5,927 nucleotides of DNA from Alphaproteobacteria bacterium (GTDB taxonomy: Bacteria; Pseudomonadota; Alphaproteobacteria; Micavibrionales; Micavibrionaceae). The position numbers were made by a program, and so were the translations under genes. Shown piece after piece: positions 1 to 5,449 of this stretch. The stretch covers positions 1 through 5,927 of the forward strand of contig JAUILO010000145.1 in the NCBI GenBank assembly GCA_030432775.1, written 5' to 3'. Positions within the stretch are counted from its first letter, which is position 1, and the number at the start of each line of letters is the position of its first letter. Under the pieces are notes generated by a model. It searched no databases. It worked only from the letters and a program-made list of their open reading frames with translations, and had not been told where the DNA came from.

Positions 1-45
1 GGCCGCAAGCGTGTAAGCCCAAGCTTTAATCTGTAACGGGTTATA

Positions 46-1689
46 CTATATCAGGCCTTGTGTTTTCAGATCTTCTTTTTTACGGTCCGATGCTTTGCGT
101 GCATAGTTCACAGCGACACGGTAATGCGGATCTTCAACCGAATTGACCTCGACCATATCCGCAGCTTTTTCCAGCAGTAATTTACAATCCGGACTGAGAT
201 GCACCAGATGCAGTCTCTTGCCAAGAGCAATATAGCGTGAAGCAAGATTATCAATGGCTTCCAAAGCCGAGTGGTCTAACACACGGGCGTTGCGGAAATC
301 GATGATGACATTATCCGGATCGTTTCTTGGAACGAACAGGTCTTTGAACGATGCTATGGATCCGAAGAACAGCGCGCCATGCAGGGTGTATATTTTGCTA
401 CCATCTTCGCTGGTCATTGTATCAATGCTGATGTGACGGGCGCTTTTCCATGCGAAAACAAGGGCGGCAACAATAACGCCGATCACCACCGCTACGGCTA
501 GATCGGCAAAGACAGTTATAATCGTTACCAATAAAATCACCAGCGCGTCTTCTTTGGGAATTTTGCCTAGGATACGGATTGACCCCCATGCAAAAGTGCC
601 AATCACGACCATCATCATAACCCCGGTAAGCGCAGCGAGGGGGATTTGTTCGATATACTGGGCTGTAAACAGAATGAAGCACAAAAGCGCCAGCGCGGCA
701 GTAATGCCGGATAACCGGCCGCGGCCGCCTGCGTTGATATTAATCATGGACTGGCCAATCATCGCACAGCCGCCCATCGCGCCAAAGAAACCACAAGCCA
801 CATTTGCAAGTCCCTGTCCGGCACATTCGCGTGATACGCGGCCGCGGGTTTCTGTCATCTCGTCAATAAGGGTAAGTGTTAGCAGGCTTTCAATTAGACC
901 AACAGCCGATAGAATAATCGCATAAGGAAGAATGATTTTAAAAGTTTCCAAATTCAGCGGTACATCTGGTAAATGAAAACTGGGCAGGCTGCCTTTGATT
1001 GATGTCAAATCGCCAACTGTGTTTGTTTCAAGCCCAAAGCAGATAACGATACCCGACACAATCAGGATCGCCGCAAGTGTTGATGGAATTGCTTTGGTCA
1101 GTTTTGGCAGCAGCCAGATAATCGCCATGGTCAAGGCCGTGAGCCCGACCATCATGTAAAGCTCTGTGCCTTGCATCCAGCCGCCGTTAAATATGACGTC
1201 CAGCGCGCTATGTGATGTCTCATGGGCGGCTTCTGTGGGTGCAGCTGCGCTCTTGTCGCCAGATGATTTAAACTGTCCGAGCTGCGCCAGAAAAATAACA
1301 ATCGCCAGCCCGTTTACAAAACCAAGCATAACCGGATGAGGTACAAGACGGATAAAAATACCGAGCCGGAATACAGCCGCCAGTATTTGCAATATGCCCA
1401 TAAGCACAACAGTTGCAAAAAGATATTCAACGCCGTGTGTTGCAACCAATGAAACCATGACAACGGCAAGTGCGCCTGTCGCGCCCGATATCATGCCAGG
1501 ACGCCCGCCCGCCAGTGATGTAACCAGACCGACGATAAAAGCAGCATAAAGCCCGACAAGCGGAGCTACGCCAGCGACAAAGGCAAAGGCGACCGCTTCG
1601 GGAACAAGAGCAAGTGCAACGGTAATCCCTGATAGAATATCGGATTTAGGATCGTTGGTTATTCTGAATTTATTGACAAGACTTAGCAT
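46..1689 (-). CDS. SulP/SLC26-family anion transporter with C-terminal STAS domain
   Basis: This is an inner-membrane secondary transporter of the SulP (SLC26) family, which moves anions such as sulfate or bicarbonate; the substrate cannot be told from sequence. The 547 residues match the usual family length, so the gene looks intact. Residues about 15-415 form the membrane domain, with many hydrophobic segments and SulP-like motifs: ALALVPEAVAFAFVAGV (25-41), GRPGMISGATGA (62-73), the conserved RLVPHPVMLGFVNGLAI (114-130) and GGCAMIGQSMIN (306-317). A hydrophilic Ala/Ser/His-rich loop lies at about 141-162. The cytoplasmic STAS domain spans about 430-527; LDHSALEAI (471-479) is at the position of the regulatory serine loop of anti-sigma-factor antagonists. 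The ATG start is preceded by AGAGAG five bases upstream (1695-1700 on the plus strand). It has its own likely promoter at 1833-1861, so it need not be co-transcribed with the kinase upstream. The family call is firm; the substrate is open. Confidence 0.95.
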   Translation of the reverse strand: MLSLVNKFRITNDPKSDILSGITVALALVPEAVAFAFVAGVAPLVGLYAAFIVGLVTSLAGGRPGMISGATGALAVVMVSLVATHGVEYLFATVVLMGILQILAAVFRLGIFIRLVPHPVMLGFVNGLAIVIFLAQLGQFKSSGDKSAAAPTEAAHETSHSALDVIFNGGWMQGTELYMMVGLTALTMAIIWLLPKLTKAIPSTLAAILIVSGIVICFGLETNTVGDLTSIKGSLPSFHLPDVPLNLETFKIILPYAIILSAVGLIESLLTLTLIDEMTETRGRVSRECAGQGLANVACGFFGAMGGCAMIGQSMININAGGRGRLSGITAALALLCFILFTAQYIEQIPLAALTGVMMMVVIGTFAWGSIRILGKIPKEDALVILLVTIITVFADLAVAVVIGVIVAALVFAWKSARHISIDTMTSEDGSKIYTLHGALFFGSIASFKDLFVPRNDPDNVIIDFRNARVLDHSALEAIDNLASRYIALGKRLHLVHLSPDCKLLLEKAADMVEVNSVEDPHYRVAVNYARKASDRKKEDLKTQGLI

Positions 1690-1699
1690 AATTACTCTC

Positions 1700-1729
1700 T
1701 ATGTTTAGACGCCGTATGTTTAGACACCG
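1700..1729. repeat. 15-bp tandem duplication in the transporter leader
   Basis: Two adjacent copies with a period of exactly 15 bp, 1700-1714 (TATGTTTAGACGCCG) and 1715-1729 (TATGTTTAGACACCG), differ at one position. On the minus strand they lie in the 5' leader of the SulP gene, directly before its AGAGAG ribosome binding site. No third copy follows. This could be a simple slippage duplication or a pair of sites read by a protein; the sequence alone does not decide. Confidence 0.85.
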
Positions 1730-1814
1730 TGGATTTTGTATATCTTGTGTTTGATATATTATCGGTACTTTATTTTGGTTTGTTTTGAACTGTGGCAATA
1801 ACATGCACAGCTTT

Positions 1815-1833
1815 GCACCTGTTGTTGCGGTGC
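1815..1833. promoter_or_regulatory. Dyad across the probable start of transcription of the SulP gene
   Basis: GCACC (1815-1819) and GGTGC (1829-1833) form a perfect 5-bp inverted repeat with a 9-base spacer. On the minus strand it begins at the last base of the candidate -10 element and ends about ten bases past the expected transcription start, the place where a repressor commonly sits. No T-run follows it on either strand, so it is not a terminator for the kinase gene. A 5-bp dyad can arise by chance, so confidence is low. Confidence 0.3.
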
Positions 1834-1861
1834 TTATAACAAAAGGAAGTATAAATATCAA
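1833..1861 (-). promoter_or_regulatory. Candidate sigma70-type promoter of the SulP gene
   Basis: On the minus strand, TTGATA (plus-strand 1856-1861, five of six matches to TTGACA) is followed after exactly 17 bases by TATAAG (1833-1838, five of six matches to TATAAT). Transcription would start near 1826, giving a leader of about 135 bases that contains the dyad and the 15-bp tandem repeat. It is the best promoter match I found in this gap and suggests the transporter is transcribed independently of the kinase. Confidence 0.55.
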
Positions 1862-1877
1862 TGTTTTAAAGGGGTGT

Positions 1878-1889
1878 CTTATGCATAAG
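1878..1889. repeat. 12-bp perfect palindrome just after the kinase stop codon
   Basis: CTTATGCATAAG is its own reverse complement and lies two bases past the stop codon of the kinase gene and about 17 bases upstream of the -35 element of the SulP promoter. The symmetry has no loop and no T-tract follows, so it is not a convincing terminator; a binding site for a dimeric regulator is possible. The function is unknown. Confidence 0.4.
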
Positions 1890-1891
1890 GA

Positions 1892-4558
1892 TTATAACAA
1901 CGGGATGTAAATCCAGAATGTAGTTCCTATGTTTTCCTTGCTTTCAACGCTGATGACACCTTTCCAGCTTTCAATGATGCCGTAAACAATAGGAAGTCCC
2001 AGACCTGTGCCTTCATTGCCCTTGGTCGTGTAGAAGGGGTCAAATATGGTTTCGATCTTATCTTCGGGGATGCCCACACCGTTATCCCAGAAGGATATCA
2101 CGGCATATTTCTTGTTTTCCAGATTAAGTTTCTTTGCCTCAAATTTGGAAAGTATCTTTTCTTGATAGGATATCCTGATTTCGCCGTCCGGCCCGGCGGC
2201 GTGCTGTGCGTTATAGATTAGGTTTGTCACCACACGGATCATGTCGTTTTTGTTCAGATATGCCTGAGAGTAGTTTTCGATATCAAAACCGATCAATGAG
2301 ATGTTCGGAGTCATTTTTTGAAGTCCCAAGGCAAAACGTATCGATTCATATGCAGTTTTTTGGGCGTTCAAAATGGTTGTGCTGGCTTGGTCTACGCGTG
2401 AGAATGCCAGAACGTCATCGATAATATCTTTAGCCTTTTCGACACTATCTTGCATCATATCAAGATATTTTCTCATCCCTTTATTTTCATCCAGCTTGTA
2501 TTTGCGACGTATAATTTCTGATGATGTTGTAATGGGTTGCAGTAAATTGTTTAGCTCGTGCGCGATACCGCCAGCTAGTTGACCGAGTGCCTGCATCTTT
2601 TGTGTTTGACGTTTATGTGTGTCTGACTCGCGCTCTGTAGTGATATCCTTCCCTGATAAAACGAAGCCGATTTTTTCTGCATTTGGTTCGCCCTCGTGTC
2701 CAGTATCCATGACATTCCATTCAATGATACGGATTTTCTTGTTCTTACATAGAATATTGGCGGTGAAATTTTTACTTTTCTGGATAAATAACACCTCTTG
2801 TACGGCGTCTTTATGTTCGGCAACGAAAAGGTTCTTCCAGTCCGTACCCATTAATTCGTCCTCTTTATAACCGCTGACTTTTGACGTGGCTGGATTAACG
2901 GACGATATTTTACCGTTTTTCTGAACACCGATAATCATGTAGGGGGCCTGTTGTACGACAAAGGCGGAGAAAGATTTTTCTGCTTGCAACTGTTCTTCGG
3001 CAAGTTTTCTGGTCGATATATCATCAACGGATCCGGCTATACGCATAGCTTTGCCGTTTTCATCCCAAATCGCCTGACCTTTAATATGTACCCAGACATA
3101 TTCTTCGTTTTCATGTTTAAGGCGGCATTCGACGTTAAAAGATTTTTGGTAGTCAAGGTGGTCGCTTAAGGCGTTCATAACCCGTTTTTCATCATCGGCA
3201 TGAATTCTGTTTCGAAAGCCTTCAAAACTCGCTTTGAAAGTCTTGTCCTCGGTGCCAACAATTTCTTTTGTACGGTCGGACCAGAATAATTCGCCTTCTT
3301 CGATGTTCCAGTCCCACAGCCCTGATGCAGATCCCGTGACGGCAAGCTGGTAACGTTCTTCACTAACGCGTAATGCTTCTTCAAAGCTCTTCTTTTCTAT
3401 GAGGCCGTCACGAAAGCTATCAAGAGCTTCATACATGGTTGATATTTCATCATTGCCGGTAATGTCCAGTTTCCTGCTAAAATCACCTTCGGCAATATAC
3501 CGTGTTTCTTCGGCAAGGTTTTTGATGCGTTTTATAATATGCGGCCCGATATATAAAAAGACAATCAGGAACGATGCGCCCAATGATAAAAACGCGATGT
3601 AATAAAACATCCTGACACTCTGTTTTGTTTCGGCGTCAAGTATGCTCATTTTCTTGCTGGTTGTAGATATCGCGCCTTTAAGCAGTTTTATAAGATTGTG
3701 GTTTAGCGCTTGTTGTTTGAGCTTATAATCTTCTGTGATGTCGTAGATCTCGCTTGAAATTTTGTATATTTGCAGTGTGTCATAGAAGATGCCGGATTGC
3801 TCCGTCGTATGTAAAAGGAGGTAATCTGCCTTTTCTGATAGAGACTTGCGTAAGTTTTTATCTTCTATTTTTGTAATAAAATCAGTGATTTTTTGGGTAT
3901 GGGCTATGTATTTTCTGCGCAGTCCATGGGTGTATTTTTCGTCTTTGCGTGCAGCCGGCACAAGCCCTAAAACACTTTGTATTTCAAATAGTTCACTTCT
4001 TATTTTGTGAACATACTGCCGTTCTTCTTTGCTGTATTGATCGGTCTTTTGTTCGTATTTTCTAAGTTGCTCGGACAGGCTATCGAGCAATACGGCCATG
4101 TGTTCCTGATTTATTTGCTGGGATTGTTTGATATTGACCAGCTTATCAAGAAGAAGGGTTTCCATTTCTCTTGTGTTATCAAACGTCTGGTCAAGTAAGG
4201 TTTGGATGTTGTCTAAAGCTTCGGCGTCATTTGTTGTTTTGGATAATGATTCAAGATTTAGTTTGATCGTATTTTCATGACGGGTGATCAGGTCGTGCTG
4301 TTTGTGAATATTTAATGTTTCCGGAGCGCCGATCATGCGTTCTATAGAGATGATGTATGATGTGACATTAATCGATAATTTTTGTGCTTCTTCCAAAAAT
4401 GGAATCGTATTCATCATAAGATCTTCTTGGGATCTTTGAGTGTGATTAAGCGGACGAATCATTACTATAAAGGCGACGATAGATAGCAATGTGATGCTAA
4501 GAAAGCAGTATAGTAATTTCGTTCCAATCTGTGATGAAAAAGGCATAAAATAATTCAT
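1892..4558 (-). CDS. Membrane sensor histidine kinase (helical sensor, HAMP, two PAS, HisKA, HATPase)
   Basis: This 888-residue inner-membrane kinase would sense a signal, autophosphorylate and pass the phosphate to a response regulator not found here. Domains in order: TM1 about 12-34; a mostly helical extracytoplasmic region of about 280 residues (35-315); TM2 about 317-338; HAMP about 339-392, with AEGDFSRKL and NDEI; PAS with PAC about 398-515; a second PAS about 528-640; HisKA with the phospho-acceptor His667 in AGGIAHELNNLLQP; and HATPase_c with the N-box NLIYNAQHAA (Asn783), G1 box DNGVGIP (825-831), FDPFY (839-843) and G2 box GTGLGLPIV (850-858). All catalytic boxes are intact, so it should be active. 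The protein ends right after the ATPase domain. Kinases with this HELNNLL type of H-box often carry a C-terminal receiver; this one does not. The ATG at 4556-4558 has an in-frame stop 10-12 bases upstream and only a weak AAGA as ribosome binding site; Met5 is an alternative start. The signal sensed is unknown. Confidence 0.95.
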   Translation of the reverse strand: MNYFMPFSSQIGTKLLYCFLSITLLSIVAFIVMIRPLNHTQRSQEDLMMNTIPFLEEAQKLSINVTSYIISIERMIGAPETLNIHKQHDLITRHENTIKLNLESLSKTTNDAEALDNIQTLLDQTFDNTREMETLLLDKLVNIKQSQQINQEHMAVLLDSLSEQLRKYEQKTDQYSKEERQYVHKIRSELFEIQSVLGLVPAARKDEKYTHGLRRKYIAHTQKITDFITKIEDKNLRKSLSEKADYLLLHTTEQSGIFYDTLQIYKISSEIYDITEDYKLKQQALNHNLIKLLKGAISTTSKKMSILDAETKQSVRMFYYIAFLSLGASFLIVFLYIGPHIIKRIKNLAEETRYIAEGDFSRKLDITGNDEISTMYEALDSFRDGLIEKKSFEEALRVSEERYQLAVTGSASGLWDWNIEEGELFWSDRTKEIVGTEDKTFKASFEGFRNRIHADDEKRVMNALSDHLDYQKSFNVECRLKHENEEYVWVHIKGQAIWDENGKAMRIAGSVDDISTRKLAEEQLQAEKSFSAFVVQQAPYMIIGVQKNGKISSVNPATSKVSGYKEDELMGTDWKNLFVAEHKDAVQEVLFIQKSKNFTANILCKNKKIRIIEWNVMDTGHEGEPNAEKIGFVLSGKDITTERESDTHKRQTQKMQALGQLAGGIAHELNNLLQPITTSSEIIRRKYKLDENKGMRKYLDMMQDSVEKAKDIIDDVLAFSRVDQASTTILNAQKTAYESIRFALGLQKMTPNISLIGFDIENYSQAYLNKNDMIRVVTNLIYNAQHAAGPDGEIRISYQEKILSKFEAKKLNLENKKYAVISFWDNGVGIPEDKIETIFDPFYTTKGNEGTGLGLPIVYGIIESWKGVISVESKENIGTTFWIYIPLL

Positions 4559-4583
4559 TATTCTTAATTATATTCCTACATGG

Positions 4584-4595
4584 ATATTATAATAT
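4584..4595 (-). promoter_or_regulatory. Palindromic -10-like element before the kinase gene
   Basis: ATATTATAATAT is a perfect 12-bp palindrome, so TATAAT can be read on both strands (minus-strand copy at plus-strand 4586-4591). On the minus strand it would start transcription near 4579, about 20 bases before the kinase ATG. The best -35 is poor: ATGAAT, three of six matches, 18 bases away. The surroundings are AT-rich, so a chance match is possible. Confidence 0.35.
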
Positions 4596-4850
4596 GAATG
4601 AGGTTTCTAATTCATTACGCTAATTTTTATTATTAAAAAATATTCAGTATGATCATGATATTAACATTAAAATTCTGATTGATCACGTTAAAGCTGCGGG
4701 TTGATCTTTCTGTCTGATATTTTGTGTTTGGTTCAGGTTTGCCGTTGTTGCTGTTGAGCTTTATGGCTAGCGTTTCTAAGCTGGGTAAAGCTATGGTCGG
4801 TGCGGTTTGGTTGTTTTAAAAGTTTGGCGAAGGTACATCATACAACGGTA

Positions 4851-4868
4851 AGTCAAATGTCATTGACT
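4851..4868. promoter_or_regulatory. Inverted repeat AGTCAA-N6-TTGACT, candidate operator
   Basis: AGTCAA (4851-4856) and TTGACT (4863-4868) are perfect 6-bp arms around a 6-base spacer, the size expected for a dimeric regulator. The spacer, ATGTCA, is the candidate -35 element of the lipoprotein promoter, so a bound protein would cover it. The right arm overlaps the next dyad by one base. Which regulator might bind is unknown. Confidence 0.4.
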
Positions 4869-4885
4869 AAGTCTGGGGGTATACT
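4857..4885 (+). promoter_or_regulatory. Candidate sigma70-type promoter of the lipoprotein gene
   Basis: ATGTCA (4857-4862, four of six matches to TTGACA) and TATACT (4880-4885, five of six matches to TATAAT) are separated by exactly 17 bases. Transcription would start near 4892 and give a leader of about 147 bases before the ATG at 5039. An alternative closer pair, TTTACA (4996-5001) and TATACA (5021-5026), has a 19-base spacer and would leave almost no leader, so I prefer the upstream one. Confidence 0.4.
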
Positions 4886-4898
4886 TGCCGCAGACTTA
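4868..4898. promoter_or_regulatory. 8-bp inverted repeat TAAGTCTG/CAGACTTA around the -10 element
   Basis: TAAGTCTG (4868-4875) and CAGACTTA (4891-4898) are perfect reverse complements with a 15-base spacer that contains GTATAC and the candidate -10 TATACT. No T-run follows on either strand, so it does not look like a terminator. TAAGTC also occurs at 4849-4854, giving three TAAGTC words (two direct, one inverted) within 50 bp. This fits a multi-site operator but is unproven. Confidence 0.45.
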
Positions 4899-4943
4899 CG
4901 ACATTAAATAAGCTGCCTTAAAATGGGTAGGGAAATGCGAAGA

Positions 4944-4999
4944 TAAAGGTGTTTAATGTTTTTCTAGTTTTTCATTTACCGCAGCGCTGTTCACCTTTA
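4944..4999 (+). repeat. Inverted repeat in the lipoprotein leader
   Basis: TAAAGGTG (4944-4951) and CACCTTTA (4992-4999) are perfect 8-bp complements 40 bases apart in the presumed 5' leader. The intervening stretch carries CAGCGCTG (4982-4989), an 8-bp palindrome. In RNA the long arms would close a large loop ending about 40 bases before the start codon. A role in translation or stability is only inference. Confidence 0.35.
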
Positions 5000-5038
5000 C
5001 AATTCAAATCTATTAAAAATTATACAGGTTCAAAGATT

Positions 5039-5365
5039 ATGAAGAAACTTCACTCTATATTTTTATTGGCCGGCTTATTTGTTGTGACGGCTTGTACGTT
5101 CCACGGTGGATACAAATCTCAGCCGACAAGTGATCTATACATGTGTGATCAGGCCAGACAGATGGTTTTGGCAATGAGCCACAGTATGCAAAATGCAACA
5201 GTGACCTATCAAGGGCAGAACATCTCGCTATCCCGCAAGGAATATAGCGAAATTCCGGCTCTAGTATTTTCCGATGGTGTTTATACTTTGCACTATAATA
5301 ACGGCAAAGCCGTTCTGGTTGAAGAAAACACACCTGTGCTTACAGGCTGCAAAGTTCAGTCATAA
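5039..5365 (+). CDS. Small MliC-like lipoprotein (putative lysozyme-inhibitor family)
   Basis: This is a 108-residue secreted lipoprotein. Residues 1-18 are a signal peptide (MKK, then a hydrophobic core) ending in the lipobox VTAC, with Cys19 as the lipidated residue. Thr20 at position +2 favours outer-membrane sorting over inner-membrane retention. The mature part resembles the MliC/PliC lysozyme-inhibitor fold: YMC (34-36) at the start, beta-strand-like stretches ATVTYQGQNISLSR (53-66) and SDGVYTLHYNNGKAVLV (78-94), and LTGCK (101-105) at the end, where Cys36 and Cys104 would form the family disulfide. The usual SxSGxxY loop and the KG-x-EA segment of true inhibitors are replaced here by YSEIPALVF and NNGKAVL, so inhibition of lysozyme is doubtful. 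The ATG at 5039 is chosen because it gives the signal peptide; a GTG at 4949 is in frame but would add 30 unlikely residues. An AGG at 5026-5028 is a weak ribosome binding site. A terminator follows, so it is probably monocistronic. Confidence 0.88.
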   Translation: MKKLHSIFLLAGLFVVTACTFHGGYKSQPTSDLYMCDQARQMVLAMSHSMQNATVTYQGQNISLSRKEYSEIPALVFSDGVYTLHYNNGKAVLVEENTPVLTGCKVQS

Positions 5366-5380
5366 TATCGTTTAATGAAT

Positions 5381-5407
5381 ATGGGGCTGTGAAAGCCCCA
5401 TTGTTTT
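5381..5407 (+). terminator. Rho-independent terminator of the lipoprotein gene
   Basis: ATGGGGCT (5381-5388) pairs perfectly with AGCCCCAT (5394-5401) around the 5-base loop GTGAA, and TGTTTT follows. The stem has five G:C pairs. It begins 15 bases after the lipoprotein stop codon and separates that gene from gcvT. Confidence 0.85.
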
Positions 5408-5449
5408 AGGCTTGCTGTAATAGTGAGTGTTCAGGAAAGGTGATGCAGG

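Larger units (their letters stand above)
4559..5038. other. 480-bp divergent intergenic region without a supported gene
   Basis: This region separates the minus-strand kinase from the plus-strand lipoprotein gene. The kinase-proximal part (about 4559-4680) is very AT-rich and holds a palindromic -10-like element. It also has two TGATCA hexamers (4650-4655 and 4680-4685) spaced 30 bp apart. The middle (4721-4819) contains a short hydrophobic open frame that I do not accept as a gene, and a 7-bp inverted repeat AGCTTTA/TAAAGCT (4757-4763 and 4786-4792). The lipoprotein-proximal part has a candidate promoter within two dyads (4848-4899) and a leader inverted repeat (4944-4999). No tRNA or known riboswitch fold was recognised. 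Confidence 0.7.

Noticed and set aside
1..45. Possible C-terminal end of a plus-strand gene, with in-frame stops at 14-16, 25-27 and 34-36 in the three frames
   Set aside because: The stretch is too short to show coding character, and no frame gives a recognisable protein end. No terminator hairpin for the SulP gene is visible here either.
554..925. Plus-strand open frame of 123 codons inside the SulP gene
   Set aside because: It is antisense to conserved membrane segments of the transporter, and its Arg/Pro/Ile-rich translation is typical of a shadow frame.
1670..1861. Minus-strand open frame of 63 codons between the kinase and the SulP gene
   Set aside because: It starts at a TTG that is the -35 box of the candidate promoter, contains the tandem repeat, overlaps the SulP start and has no ribosome binding site. 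It is best read as a leader sequence.
4757..4792. AGCTTTA/TAAAGCT inverted repeat followed by a T-rich stretch, considered as a terminator or small RNA
   Set aside because: The 7-bp stem is AT-rich with a 22-base loop, and the T-rich segment is more than 15 bases away and interrupted by G. There is also no upstream plus-strand gene to terminate.
4949..5038. N-terminal extension of the lipoprotein from a GTG at 4949
   Set aside because: The extension would bury the signal peptide and lipobox 30 residues inside the protein, and the GTG has no ribosome binding site.
5055..5333. Minus-strand open frame of 92 codons opposite the lipoprotein gene
   Set aside because: It is fully antisense to a gene with a clear signal peptide and family features, and its translation has no recognisable motif.
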